DNA of 64,000 bases, from contig CAVXSO010000007.1 of assembly GCA_963764465.1 (NCBI GenBank), forward strand, positions 1,116,001 to 1,180,000. The letters run 5' to 3'. Within the stretch, counting starts at the first letter, position 1. Every line of letters starts with the position of its first letter. Shown here piece after piece: positions 8,058 to 17,193 of the stretch. Position numbers and translations under genes: made by a program. This DNA comes from JAJXXT01 sp963764465 (GTDB lineage Bacteria; Pseudomonadota; Alphaproteobacteria; Acetobacterales; Acetobacteraceae). Below the pieces are notes generated by a model, which was given only the letters and a program-made list of their open reading frames with translations, did no database searches and was not told the DNA's origin.

Positions 8058-8813
8058 CTAGCGAAATGTCACTGCGGCGCCGCCCAGCCCCTCGAACGCG
8101 ACCGTCACGGTCTGTCCCGCCTCGCCGAAGGCGAGCCCGGTGCAGGTGCCAGTGGTGATGAACTGGCCGCGCCGGAAGTCCGTCGTCGCCTGCACGGCGT
8201 TGATGAACTCCATCGCCGGCAGCAGCGGGTCGCCCCGGTTGTGGCCGCCCGCATGATCGGCGCGGACCTGCCCGTCGATCAGCAGGCGCACCCTGAGCCG
8301 CGTGAGATCGAGCAGTCGCCAAGCCGGGCAGTCCGGTCCGATCACCATCCCGCCGTTGGACATGCGATCGGCAAGGCGATCGAGGAACGGTGCCGCGCGA
8401 TAGTCTGCGAAGCGGCTGTCCACGATTTCAATTGCGGCGAAGGCAACCACCGCGGCCTCCACGTCGCCGCGCGTGTAGAGCGCGCGACGCGCCGGCAGAT
8501 CGTGCTCGAACCGGATGGCGACCTCGCCCTCGATGCCCCGCAGCGGGAACCGGTCCGCCTCGATCGTGGCCGGTGAGGCGAGGCAATCCTCCGGCAGGAT
8601 CGCGCCCCACATCGCCTGGCCCTGCTCGTTGGTCGCGACCTTCCAGCCCGCGATCACGCCGCCGGAAAGCTCGACAAGCGCTGCCTGGATTCCATGCGCG
8701 TCCTCGATCGTCGCCGGGCGCAGCGCCTCCGGCAGCGACGTGAGGGTGCGCCTGGCGCGAGGCTGCGCCGCCAGCAGGCGAGCCGCCTCGTGTCGGGCCC
8801 CCGGCGCGATCAC
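8058..8813 (-). CDS. 2-keto-4-pentenoate hydratase family (MhpD/HpcG-like)
   Basis: The product is 251 residues of the hydratase branch of the fumarylacetoacetase superfamily. Visible motifs are GWKVATN, EDCLASPATI, EGEVAIRFEHDLP, and a C-terminal TGTCTGLAFGEAGQTV that fits the G(T/S)xTGL substrate-pocket motif. Such enzymes hydrate 2-oxo-4-enoates in meta-cleavage and homoprotocatechuate pathways. The GTG start overlaps the stop of the upstream aldolase by four bases, so the two are translationally coupled. The substrate cannot be fixed. It is the last gene of the TRAP-linked catabolic operon. Confidence 0.85.
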   Translation of the reverse strand: MIAPGARHEAARLLAAQPRARRTLTSLPEALRPATIEDAHGIQAALVELSGGVIAGWKVATNEQGQAMWGAILPEDCLASPATIEADRFPLRGIEGEVAIRFEHDLPARRALYTRGDVEAAVVAFAAIEIVDSRFADYRAAPFLDRLADRMSNGGMVIGPDCPAWRLLDLTRLRVRLLIDGQVRADHAGGHNRGDPLLPAMEFINAVQATTDFRRGQFITTGTCTGLAFGEAGQTVTVAFEGLGGAAVTFR

Positions 8814-9526
8814 GTGGCCGCCTCGAACAGCCGACGGCCGCCGGTGATGATGATGTCGTTGATCCAGCCGACGGTGACGAAATCCTCCCGCACCTTCTTG
8901 CCAGCCGCCCGGATGCGCCGCGACGCATCCTCCACCGCGGTGGCAACATCGGGATGCTTCGGATTGCCAGGATGACCGAGGGACTGCGAGACGTCCATCA
9001 TTCCGAAACTCATGTAGTCGACGCCCGGCAATGCCGCGATATCGCCGGCGGCGGCTAGCGCGCCCAGGGTCTCGACCATGATGGACACGCAGATTTCCTC
9101 GTTGGCGCGCGCCATATGCGCCGGCATGTCGCCGATCGCGGCGGCGAACTGCGTCCGGTTGCCACCATAGGAGCGGTTGCCGAGCGGACCGTAATACGCG
9201 GCGTCGATGACCGCCTTGGCGTCCTCGACGCTGTCCACGTGCGGCACGACGATTCCCTTGATGCCGCGATCGAGAAACCGCGTGATGGTCGCGGCCGACG
9301 GATCCGGCACGCGCGCGATGGGCGTGATGCCATGCCGCTCGGCGGTAACGCAGGCAAATTCGATATCGCGGTTGTCGAAGGCGCCGTGCTCGCCATCGAG
9401 ATAGACGTAGTCGATACCGACGATCGCCAGAAGCTCGATCACGCTGGGCTGCGCGAAGGTCAGGTGCAGGCCGCGGATACGGCGGCCCTCGGCGATGGCG
9501 GATTTGATCCGATTGGTTCGGTGCAC
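8810..9526 (-). CDS. HpcH/HpaI family aldolase
   Basis: This 238-residue class II pyruvate-type aldolase of the HpcH/HpaI/citrate lyase family has the motifs YVYLDGEHGAF, GIKGIVVPHVDSVEDA, and VSIMVET with its metal-binding Glu. These enzymes cleave 4-hydroxy-2-oxo acids to pyruvate or oxaloacetate and an aldehyde, which is the step after the neighbouring hydratase. The GTG start at 9526 has GAGGAAAT seven bases upstream. It is co-transcribed with the dehydrogenase (21-base gap) and the hydratase (overlap). Confidence 0.88.
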   Translation of the reverse strand: MHRTNRIKSAIAEGRRIRGLHLTFAQPSVIELLAIVGIDYVYLDGEHGAFDNRDIEFACVTAERHGITPIARVPDPSAATITRFLDRGIKGIVVPHVDSVEDAKAVIDAAYYGPLGNRSYGGNRTQFAAAIGDMPAHMARANEEICVSIMVETLGALAAAGDIAALPGVDYMSFGMMDVSQSLGHPGNPKHPDVATAVEDASRRIRAAGKKVREDFVTVGWINDIIITGGRRLFEAAT

Positions 9527-9547
9527 GGCATTTCCTCGCGGTCGGCG

Positions 9548-10516
9548 TCAGTGGCGGTGGCTTTCGGCATCGTAGCGGCGGATCGGCGCGCCACCCAGGA
9601 AGGCCAGCGTGTTCTCAACGCTGCTGCGATAGAAATGCTGGTACGCCTCGATCGTGCCATAGCCCACATGCGGGCTGAGCACGGTTCCGGGGGCACGCCG
9701 CAGCGGATGATCGGGCGGCAGCGGCTCTTCCGCGAACACATCGAGCGCGGCGCCGATCCTGCCCGCACGGAGAGCCTCCAGCAGCGGCGCCTCATCGACG
9801 AGAAGCGCACGCGACGTGTTCACGAGCAGCGCACCGAGGCGCATGCGCGCGATCTCGGCCGCGCCGACGATGCCGCGTGTCTCGGGTGAAAGGACCAGGT
9901 GGACGGACACGATATCCGACTGCTCGAACAGTGCTTCCCGCGCCACTGGTTCGACCCCGGCCTCGGCGGCCTTCTCCGCCGTCATGCTGCGGCTCCAGGC
10001 GAGGACGCGCATGTCGAGTGCGCGCGCGTAGCGGGCGACACGCTTGCCAATGAGGCCGAGCCCCAGAATGCCGAGCGTCTTGCCGGCAAGGCGCCATCCC
10101 GGCGGCACGCCCTCCTGGAATCGTCCGGCCCGGATTGCGGTGTCTCCCGTCGGCACGTGGCGTACGGCGGAGAGGATCAGAGCGAGCGTGTGCTCGGCGG
10201 TGTCCTCGCCGCCCTCACCGCCGCCCGTAATGGAGACGACGATGCCGCGGCGAACCATTTCGTCGAGGCCACGAGCCCGCCGTCCCGTCATGTTGAAGAA
10301 GCGCAGCCGGGGCAGGCGTTCGATCACCTCCGCGGAAAAGGCGGTGCGCTCGCGCATCGCGAGGATCGCGTCGAAGCTGGCGAGTGCAGCGACGGTTTCC
10401 TCGGTGGAGGCGAAGGGCCGCTCGAAGAACACGACCTCCGCCCGGTGTTGCAACGGCGTCCAATCGGCGCAGTCTCGCGCGATGCCCTGCCAGTCGTCGA
10501 GAACGGCAATCCTCAT
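9548..10516 (-). CDS. D-2-hydroxyacid dehydrogenase
   Basis: This 322-residue NAD(P)-dependent D-isomer hydroxyacid dehydrogenase has the Rossmann motif GLGLIGKRVARYAR at about 145, NTSRALLVDE with the substrate-binding Arg, and SPHVGYGT with the catalytic His. The family interconverts 2-oxo and D-2-hydroxy acids. Within this operon it likely oxidises an imported hydroxy acid or reduces a pathway 2-oxo acid. It lies 21 bases before the aldolase start. Confidence 0.88.
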   Translation of the reverse strand: MRIAVLDDWQGIARDCADWTPLQHRAEVVFFERPFASTEETVAALASFDAILAMRERTAFSAEVIERLPRLRFFNMTGRRARGLDEMVRRGIVVSITGGGEGGEDTAEHTLALILSAVRHVPTGDTAIRAGRFQEGVPPGWRLAGKTLGILGLGLIGKRVARYARALDMRVLAWSRSMTAEKAAEAGVEPVAREALFEQSDIVSVHLVLSPETRGIVGAAEIARMRLGALLVNTSRALLVDEAPLLEALRAGRIGAALDVFAEEPLPPDHPLRRAPGTVLSPHVGYGTIEAYQHFYRSSVENTLAFLGGAPIRRYDAESHRH

Positions 10517-10550
10517 CGTGGCATTTTCCGGCTCTTGAGGCGGCCCATGG

Positions 10551-12440
10551 TCACCCCAGCAGCCCGACCGAAAGCCATGGGAAGAGGGCGACGATCACGA
10601 CCCCCAACGTCAGCACCGCAAGATACGGCCAGAGATGGCGCATCACACGGTTGGGATCGGCGCCGCCGATCGCGCAGGTGATGTAGAAGCCGACGCCGAA
10701 GGGCGGCGTGAACAAACCAAGGCTCATCGCGAGTATCGTGACGATTGCGTAATATATATCATTGATGCCAAGCCCCTTGGCGATGGGGAACATCAGCGGG
10801 CCAAACAGCACCATCGCCGGCAACCCCTCGAGCACGCTGCCGAGAATGGCAAACAGCAGGATCGACATGGCCATGAAGACCGGCGTGCCGCCGGGAATGC
10901 CGGCAATCACGTCGGCGAGCGTCTGGGAGAAGCCCGACTGGGTGATCGCCCAGGCCATCGCGGTCGCGGCCCCAGTGACCAGCAGGATGGCACCGGAGAG
11001 CGACGCCGTTGCTACCATCATCGGGTAGAGCTGAGGCAAGCCGAGCTCACGGTACAGGACGAGGCCGACGAGCAAGGTGTAGACGACGCCGATGGTGGAA
11101 ACCTCGGTCGCGGTCGCCACGCCTTCCACCACCGCGTAGCGGATCACGAAGGGAAGGAAGAGTGCGGGCAGCGCCGCGAGGAATCCCGCAAGCAGTTTCC
11201 GCCGGCCCGGACGGCGCCCTTCGATCCGCGGCAGACGCCTGGCACGAAGCCAAATGAGGCCGCACAGCATCAGGCCCAAAAGCGCCGAGGGCATGAGCCC
11301 GGCGGTGAAGAGTCCTGCGATCGAGAGGCTGGTGACGGAACCAATGGCGATCAGGATCAGGCTCGGCGGCACGGTCTCGGTCTGCGCGCCGGTCGCGGCG
11401 AGAAGTGCCGTCATTGCGTCCCGGTCGTTGCCGAGCTTTTCCATTTCCGGGAACAGCGCCGGCGCGATCGCCGCCATGTCCGCGGCCTTGGACCCGGAGA
11501 TGCCGGAGACGAGATACATCGCAGCGACCAACACGTATTGCAGCCCGCCGCGGGCGTGGCCCAGCAGGGAAGCCAGGAAGTCGATCATCCGCCGCGCCAT
11601 GCCGCTCATCTCGAGCAGCAGGCCCAGGAAGACAAAATTGGGGATCGCCAGCAGCAGCAGTTGCGACATGCCGGCATCGAGCCGCGACGCCATGATCGAC
11701 ACCGGCACCGACGTGGAAAGCGCGATATAGGCGAAGGTCGAGGCGCCAAACGCGAAGGCAATGGGCACGCCAGCGAAAACCATCACCGGCACGCCGACCA
11801 GAAAGAAGATGGCGAGGTTGCCCTGGTCCAGATCGAGAAACACCGGCCGCAGCAGGACGAGGACGCCGACGCCGGCGAGGACCAGAAACAGCGAGGCCAC
11901 AGCGCACCGCCAGCGTAGTTCGCGCAGGCGCAGCAGCGCGGTCGCGATCAGCAACACCATGCCGACAGGCATCGCTGCCGCCCGCCACCCCATGGAGATC
12001 TCGAGGCTTGGGCTGATGATGCCGGACTCGTTCTGGAAATCGGCGTAGGAAGGGGCGACCATGGCGATGAGAAAGACCAGGATCACCGCGTGCGCGAGGG
12101 CGAAGGCGTAGGCGCGCCAGCGCTCCGGCAGCATGGTGATGAAGGTGGTCATGCGCATGTGTTCCCAGCGGCGCAGCGCCAGCACCGCGCCCAGCATGCC
12201 GAGCCAGAGGAACAGTGTTGAATCGACCTCGTCGGTCCAGACGAACGGGCGGTCGAAAACGTAGCGCGCGACCACGCCGGCGAAGAGCACCACGATCTCG
12301 GCGACGAGGATGAGCGAGGCGACCGCGCCGACGAGCGCGACCAGCCAGCCATCAATGGCAGCCAGTGAGCGCCTGGCCATCGCCCGTGCCCCGATGGCCA
12401 GCTCCGCCGCCTCGCATCGTTCGATCCAGGCGCTCGGCAC
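10551..12440 (-). CDS. TRAP transporter fused permease (DctQ-DctM)
   Basis: The 629-residue membrane protein carries a four-helix DctQ-like small subunit (about residues 25-175, with FVWTDEVDSTLFLWLGMLGA) fused to a DctM-like large subunit (about 190-629, with GVPVMVFAGVPIAFAFGAS and SGISGSKAADMAAIAP). With the DctP-type binding protein encoded upstream it forms a sodium-driven organic acid importer. The frame starts at GTG 12440; an internal ATG at 12380 is possible. The stretch with many small residues around 300-350 matches the DctM substrate pathway. Confidence 0.9.
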   Translation of the reverse strand: MPSAWIERCEAAELAIGARAMARRSLAAIDGWLVALVGAVASLILVAEIVVLFAGVVARYVFDRPFVWTDEVDSTLFLWLGMLGAVLALRRWEHMRMTTFITMLPERWRAYAFALAHAVILVFLIAMVAPSYADFQNESGIISPSLEISMGWRAAAMPVGMVLLIATALLRLRELRWRCAVASLFLVLAGVGVLVLLRPVFLDLDQGNLAIFFLVGVPVMVFAGVPIAFAFGASTFAYIALSTSVPVSIMASRLDAGMSQLLLLAIPNFVFLGLLLEMSGMARRMIDFLASLLGHARGGLQYVLVAAMYLVSGISGSKAADMAAIAPALFPEMEKLGNDRDAMTALLAATGAQTETVPPSLILIAIGSVTSLSIAGLFTAGLMPSALLGLMLCGLIWLRARRLPRIEGRRPGRRKLLAGFLAALPALFLPFVIRYAVVEGVATATEVSTIGVVYTLLVGLVLYRELGLPQLYPMMVATASLSGAILLVTGAATAMAWAITQSGFSQTLADVIAGIPGGTPVFMAMSILLFAILGSVLEGLPAMVLFGPLMFPIAKGLGINDIYYAIVTILAMSLGLFTPPFGVGFYITCAIGGADPNRVMRHLWPYLAVLTLGVVIVALFPWLSVGLLG

Positions 12441-12452
12441 GTTCCCGGCCCC

Positions 12453-13337
12453 TCAGCCGCCGCTTGCCGCGCGCGCGCCGCGGGCCGCGTGCAGCAGCCC
12501 CAGCAGTTCGGCATTGAAACGGCCTGGCGCCTCGAAGAAGACGGAGTGGCCGATCCCCCGATGGATGCTGCACGTCGCATGGGGAATGAGCTCATGCGTC
12601 ATGGCGGCGGCCTGCCGTAGCACCAGCACGTCGGCATCGCCATGGACGACGAGCGTTGGCACGCGGACACGTCGCAGCGCCTGGCTCGAGATCTCGGGCG
12701 GGGTCCACCACTTGGCGATCTGCAGCCGCACTTCGAAAGGGCAGAGCATGTTGTAGGCCAGCGCGAAGGCGAAATCGTCGGGATGCGGCTGCACGGCGAA
12801 GCATGCGCGCAGGAACGCGGCGGCGACCTCGATGCGCGAGGCGAGATCGTCGAGATTGAGACGCCCGATGACCTCGTTGCCGCGCCCCACTACCTCAGGT
12901 ACCTCAACGGGACGGCAGGAGAGGAAGGCGAGCCCGGCCAGTTCATCGTCGCCGTGATCGACGAGGTACTGCCGGACGATACGGCCGCCTAACGACCAGC
13001 CGGCGAGAACCGGCCGCTCCAGCCGCAGCGCCCGAATTACCGCAAGCACGTCGCCCGACCAGCGCTGGCCTTCCTGGTACCAGGCATCGCCGAGCGGCTT
13101 GTCGGAAAGCCCATGCCCCCGTGGGTCGTAGGCGACGATCCGGAAGGACTGGAACTCGGGCGCGGTGTATTGCCGGACGAAGGACAGGTAGCTCTGCGCG
13201 ACGCCGGTCACCAGCAGCAGCGGCTGGCCCGCGCGATCGCCCCACTCACGGACCTCGAGTTCGACGCCGTCTGGCGTCGTCACGCGGTGGCGCCTGCCTT
13301 CCGGCGCGGACGCGAAGGCCGGGGTGGTCTCACTCAT
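12453..13337 (-). CDS. Alpha/beta hydrolase
   Basis: This is a 294-residue single-domain alpha/beta hydrolase with oxyanion region LLVTGVAQSY, nucleophile elbow GWSLGG (Ser near 115), acid VHGDAD, and catalytic His in GIGHSVFFE. The overall pattern resembles 3-oxoadipate enol-lactonase or meta-cleavage product hydrolases. It lies between the TRAP binding protein and permease genes. This suggests that it processes the imported substrate, perhaps a lactone or ester. The exact substrate is unknown. Confidence 0.85.
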   Translation of the reverse strand: MSETTPAFASAPEGRRHRVTTPDGVELEVREWGDRAGQPLLLVTGVAQSYLSFVRQYTAPEFQSFRIVAYDPRGHGLSDKPLGDAWYQEGQRWSGDVLAVIRALRLERPVLAGWSLGGRIVRQYLVDHGDDELAGLAFLSCRPVEVPEVVGRGNEVIGRLNLDDLASRIEVAAAFLRACFAVQPHPDDFAFALAYNMLCPFEVRLQIAKWWTPPEISSQALRRVRVPTLVVHGDADVLVLRQAAAMTHELIPHATCSIHRGIGHSVFFEAPGRFNAELLGLLHAARGARAASGG

Positions 13338-13373
13338 GCCGCCGCCTCGTCCGCGCCTCGCCGGCGGCGGATG

Positions 13374-14384
13374 TCACCCGAGCTTTCCGGCATAACTCTC
13401 CAGGATGCTCCAAGCCTCATCGCCGATGCGCTTGCGCCAATCGGTGTAGAAGCCGGCGGCAACGAGGCGCTCGCGGAACGTGTCCGTCTGTGCCGTGTTC
13501 ACGGCGAGACCCTTGGCGGTGAGCGTCGCGATGAGCCCCTTGTTGAGTTCGACGAGGTCGGCGCGCTCCGCCACACCCTTCTCGCCGAACACGCGGTTGG
13601 CAACCTCCTGCACGTCCGTGGGCAGGCGCTTCCACGCGGCGCCGTTGGCGAGGATCCAGAATCCGTCCCAGACATGGTTCGTCAGCGACAGGTATTTCTG
13701 GACCTCGTAGAACTTCCCGATGTCGATCTGGGACAGCGGATTCTCCTGTCCGTCCACAACATGGGTCTGCAGCGCCGTGTAGACTTCGCCGAACTGCATG
13801 CTCACTGGCGCGACCTTCAGCGCCTGGAACATGGAGACCAGCGGCGGCGCGCCAGGCACGCGCAGCTTCAGCCCTTCGAGATCGGCGGCGGTCTTGATCG
13901 GCCGCACGCTGTTGGTGATCTGGCGGTAGCCGAGATCCCACATCTTATCCATCGCGACCAGGTTGGTCTTGGTGGCGATCTGTCCACGTACGTAGGCGCC
14001 AAGCTTGCCGTCCATCGCCGGCCACACCTGCGCGTAGCTCGGGAACGCGAAGCCCATGCCGTTGATCGCGGTCACTGGCAGGACCGAGGCGAGGATCAGC
14101 CCAGCCGCCGGGAAGAACTCCACGGCGCCGCTGCGCACCTGCGACAGAAGGTCATTGTCGCCGCCCAGCTGGCTGTTCGGGAACACCTGGATGTGCAGGC
14201 GGCCATTGGTCTGCTTCAGGATCTCCTCTGAGGCTTCGACGAGTCGCTTGCTGAACGGATGATCCGGCGGCGTGCTATGCCCCAGCTTGTAGTTGAACTC
14301 CGCCGCGCGCGCCCGCGTAGCCAGGCCCGCAAGGCCCAGTGCCGCGCCGCTGACGCCGATGAAGCGACGACGATTGACTGCCAT
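13374..14384 (-). CDS. TRAP transporter substrate-binding protein (DctP family)
   Basis: The start at ATG 14382-14384 has an excellent GGAGGAAA ribosome site and gives a Tat-like signal peptide (NRRRFIGVSGAALGLAGLATRARA). The mature part matches DctP: KLGHSTPPDHPFSKRL, FPNSQLGGDNDLLSQVRSG, and RVPGAPPLVSMFQALKVAPV. The twin-Arg signal is unusual but known for some TRAP binding proteins. It is the first gene of the catabolic operon and faces the divergent LysR gene across 236 bases. Confidence 0.9.
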   Translation of the reverse strand: MAVNRRRFIGVSGAALGLAGLATRARAAEFNYKLGHSTPPDHPFSKRLVEASEEILKQTNGRLHIQVFPNSQLGGDNDLLSQVRSGAVEFFPAAGLILASVLPVTAINGMGFAFPSYAQVWPAMDGKLGAYVRGQIATKTNLVAMDKMWDLGYRQITNSVRPIKTAADLEGLKLRVPGAPPLVSMFQALKVAPVSMQFGEVYTALQTHVVDGQENPLSQIDIGKFYEVQKYLSLTNHVWDGFWILANGAAWKRLPTDVQEVANRVFGEKGVAERADLVELNKGLIATLTAKGLAVNTAQTDTFRERLVAAGFYTDWRKRIGDEAWSILESYAGKLG

Positions 14385-14620
14385 TGTTTCCTCCCCCTCG
14401 CCGGCCGTTCCCCGAGGCGTTCGCCCGAGCATGTCGAGACGTACCCCCGGGCGGCGCCCCGTGCCCCGGAGACTGGCGCAAGGACGCGGACCAAGCCATT
14501 GACAATTCGAGAACCAGCCTGCGCGAACCGCGAACCCGCGCGACCGGCGCTGGATGACCTCTTGGCCCGCGTCTATGCTCGCCTGGGAAACGGCACGACC
14601 AAGGGGCCAAGGCGGGCGGC

Positions 14621-15592
14621 GTGACACGGATCGACCTCGTCACACTCAGTCTTTTCATCGCGGTGGCCGAGGAAACCAGCCTCGCCCGCGCGGCGGAGCG
14701 CGAGCATCTCGCCCCCTCAGCGATCAGCAAACGGCTCGCGGACATGGAGCTCGCGCTTAACGTGCGGCTGTTCGAGCGACGGCCCACCGGCATGTTGCCG
14801 ACAGCCGCCGGCGTCGCGCTGCTGCACCACGCGCGGCTCATCATGCGCAACGTGGCGAGCCTCGAAGCCGATCTCAGCGATTTCGCGGGTGGCATCCGCG
14901 GCACCATCCGTGTGCATGCCAACGCCACCGCCATCGTGCGCTATCTGCCGGAGGATCTGCGCCACTTCCTTGAGCTGTTCCCGCATGTCCGGGTCGAGCT
15001 CGAGGAGAGCGTCAGTCCTGCGACGCTGCAGGCGGTGAGCGACAATGTCGCCGAGATCGGCATCTACGGCGACGTCGTGGCGCCCGCGCATCTCAACTCC
15101 ACCCTCTACCGCCGCGACCGGCTTGCGTTGCTCGTGCCGCACGGGCACGAGCTCGCGGAGCGCGGTGTCACGCGCTTCGCGGATGCTGCCGCCTACGAGT
15201 TCATCGGCGCGCCGCGGGGCAGTTCGATCGAGACGGCGATGCTGCGTGCCGCGGCGGATCTTGGCGTGCCGCTCAAGACGTCGATCCGCATTTCCGGGTT
15301 CGACGCGATCAGCCGCATGGTCGATGCCGGGCTGGGCATCGCGATCGTGCCGGAGAGCGTTGCCAGCGTCTATTGCGAGACGCTGCGGGTGCGCCTGCTG
15401 CGGCTTGAGGAAACCTGGGCCAGGCGGCGGCTGATGATCTGCACCCGCGACCGCGAATTCCTGACGCCCGCCGCTGCGGCCCTGGTAGCTCACCTCACGG
15501 CAGGTGCGCGGGGAGCCGACACGACAGCTTCCGGGGAGGCGCTCTTATCCGCCCGTGTTGCCGGATGTGAGTTCAAACCGGCATCTCCGTAG
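14621..15592 (+). CDS. LysR family transcriptional regulator
   Basis: The 323-residue protein has an N-terminal winged HTH (FIAVAEETSLARAAEREHLA, then ISKRLADMELALNVRLFERR) followed by a periplasmic-binding-protein-like effector domain. It starts at a GTG. It is divergent from the TRAP/hydroxyacid operon, the classical arrangement for a LysR activator of its neighbour. The 236-base gap (14385-14620) should hold both promoters, but I could not pick a convincing T-N11-A site. The inducer is probably an intermediate of that pathway. Confidence 0.9.
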   Translation: MTRIDLVTLSLFIAVAEETSLARAAEREHLAPSAISKRLADMELALNVRLFERRPTGMLPTAAGVALLHHARLIMRNVASLEADLSDFAGGIRGTIRVHANATAIVRYLPEDLRHFLELFPHVRVELEESVSPATLQAVSDNVAEIGIYGDVVAPAHLNSTLYRRDRLALLVPHGHELAERGVTRFADAAAYEFIGAPRGSSIETAMLRAAADLGVPLKTSIRISGFDAISRMVDAGLGIAIVPESVASVYCETLRVRLLRLEETWARRRLMICTRDREFLTPAAAALVAHLTAGARGADTTASGEALLSARVAGCEFKPASP

Positions 15593-15863
15593 CTTGATCA
15601 AGCGCGAGCCGCGTGCGTGACCGGAGCCAGCGTGTCCGGCGCTTTCGCCAGGGGACGGAGAACGCCCTGCCGGTCCAGGAAATGACCTTTGCCTGATCGA
15701 CCTCCCCGAATTTCCTGCTTCTCACACTTCGGCTTTCCGGGGGAAGGCGGCCATGTTGGTGACACGATAGCAAAACTGGTAGCGGGCACGCGCAACCACC
15801 TGTGCCGAACGCGATGCGGACCAGTACGGCGCCCAAACGGGCCCGAACCGCGGACGGCAAGGC
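15593..15863. other. Gene-free gap between convergent genes
   Basis: The gap lies between the LysR gene and nnrU, which converge. I see no recognisable gene, hairpin with a T run, or repeat in it. Confidence 0.5.
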
Positions 15864-16577
15864 TTACCAGGACGGCAGCGGCGAGACGCCAATCACCACC
15901 GGGTGAAGCGTGATCAGCGCGAGCCAGAGCACGAGCCCTAGCGCCAGCCGCAGCGTGAGCCGCGCCACGACGGGCGCAGTCGGGCGCGGCTTCCAGCGCC
16001 CGTCCAGCAGCGCGGCGAGCGGCCATGCCGAGGTGCGTGTGGCGAGGCGTTGCCACTCGGCGTCGCCCAACTGCCGCCGCCGGCGCCCGTCCACCATCCG
16101 CATCCCCAACACGGCAAAGCTTCCAAATCCACCAAACAGCAGCAGGTGCGCCAGGTCGCCGTTCGCCACCGTGTGCACACCGGCCCAGATGGCGAGCGCC
16201 ATCAGCAGCGGATGCCGCGCGACGCCCGCGATACCGGGACGCAGCGGATCGAACCCGGTCGCACGGCCACCGAAGGAGAGAGGGTTGGGCGCGCCCACCC
16301 CGGCGGCAACCAGCAAGCAGGCCAGCGGCATCGCGAGATTGGCAAGCCAGGCCTGCCATGCCGCGAAGGGCCAGAGCCCGACATAGGGCGCCCGCCCGGC
16401 CGCGGCGATCAGCCACGCGAGCACCGCGACCGAGACCGCGCCATAAGCGATCAGGTAGCCTGGCTCTCCGAGGTTCGCGACCAGTCGCCTGCGAACGGTC
16501 GGGCATGCCGGGATGGCATGCGAAAGCAGGAACGCCACGAAAGCCGCGGCGAAGCTACCCCAGGCTGCGATGCTCAT
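15864..16577 (-). CDS. nnrU: NnrU family membrane protein
   Basis: This is a multi-spanning membrane protein with the NnrU/isoprenylcysteine methyltransferase-like pattern, including HPLLMALAIWAGVHTVANGD and a C-terminal RHP-like region. NnrU is associated with nitric oxide reduction in alphaproteobacteria. I start it at ATG 16575-16577 (MSIAAWGSF), which overlaps the stop of the Rrf2 gene by four bases. A longer open frame exists upstream but would run through that gene. It is the second gene of a regulator-nnrU operon, which fits a nitric oxide response. Confidence 0.82.
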   Translation of the reverse strand: MSIAAWGSFAAAFVAFLLSHAIPACPTVRRRLVANLGEPGYLIAYGAVSVAVLAWLIAAAGRAPYVGLWPFAAWQAWLANLAMPLACLLVAAGVGAPNPLSFGGRATGFDPLRPGIAGVARHPLLMALAIWAGVHTVANGDLAHLLLFGGFGSFAVLGMRMVDGRRRRQLGDAEWQRLATRTSAWPLAALLDGRWKPRPTAPVVARLTLRLALGLVLWLALITLHPVVIGVSPLPSW

Positions 16578-17053
16578 CCTGTCGCCGAACGGTGTGGCCT
16601 GAGCGCGACCGGGCCGCTCGCGCCTGGCTTCCCTGCCCTTCCGCCGGCTGGCTTCAGGCACTCGGCCAAAGTGTGTTCGTTCAGCGCCTCATAGAATCGG
16701 TCATTGGCTGTACGCAACATTCCGCGCAGACCGCATTCGGGAACGAGCGTGCAGGAGCAGCCTTCCTGGCGGAAGCACTCGACGAGCGCCTGCTCGCCTT
16801 CCAGCTGCCGCACCAGGGTGCCGAGGCGGAGCGACGCTGGGTCCACGGCAAGGCTCACGCCGCCCGCCGTGCCGCGCACCGTTCGCGTCACGCCGAGCGC
16901 CGTCAGTTCCTGGACGATCTTGTGCAGATGATGGCACGAGAGTCCGCCGAGCTCCCGCGCCAGCGTGTCCACGCTCACCGGCTGACGCGCCGGCCACCTT
17001 GCCAGAAGCATCAGGACACGCAGCGCGAAATCCGTGGAAGCGAGGAGACGCAT
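16574..17053 (-). CDS. Rrf2 family regulator, NsrR-like
   Basis: This is an Rrf2-type winged-helix regulator (STDFALRVLMLLARWP; ELGGLSCHHLHKIVQELTAL; TVRGTAGGVSLAVDP). Four cysteines cluster at about residues 93-106 (C-FRQEG-C-S-C-TLVPE-C), which is the iron-sulphur ligand zone of NsrR, a nitric oxide sensor. ATG 17051-17053 is preferred to GTG 17059 because GAGG lies seven bases before it. Two palindromes that are probably its operators lie directly upstream. Neighbours nnrU and ytfE support nitric oxide control. Confidence 0.88.
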   Translation of the reverse strand: MRLLASTDFALRVLMLLARWPARQPVSVDTLARELGGLSCHHLHKIVQELTALGVTRTVRGTAGGVSLAVDPASLRLGTLVRQLEGEQALVECFRQEGCSCTLVPECGLRGMLRTANDRFYEALNEHTLAECLKPAGGRAGKPGASGPVALRPHRSATG

Positions 17054-17068
17054 GGGCACACCTCATAT

Positions 17069-17122
17069 TGGTATTGACCATACCACATTCGGCGCGCTAT
17101 GAAAGTGGTATTGCCAATACCA
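17069..17122. promoter_or_regulatory. Paired palindromic operators between rrf2-nnrU and ytfE
   Basis: TGGTATTGACCATACCA (17069-17085) and TGGTATTGCCAATACCA (17106-17122) are near-identical 17-base palindromes whose centres are 37 bases apart, in the divergent promoter region. They are AT-rich against GC-rich surroundings. I infer that they are sites for the adjacent Rrf2/NsrR-like regulator, which would repress both directions. Confidence 0.7.
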
Positions 17123-17193
17123 TTATTGGCCATCGCGCCATCCCCGCCGTGTACCGCGGGGCGGGGCCCGCAAAGGCGGGCAGGAGGTCTTGC

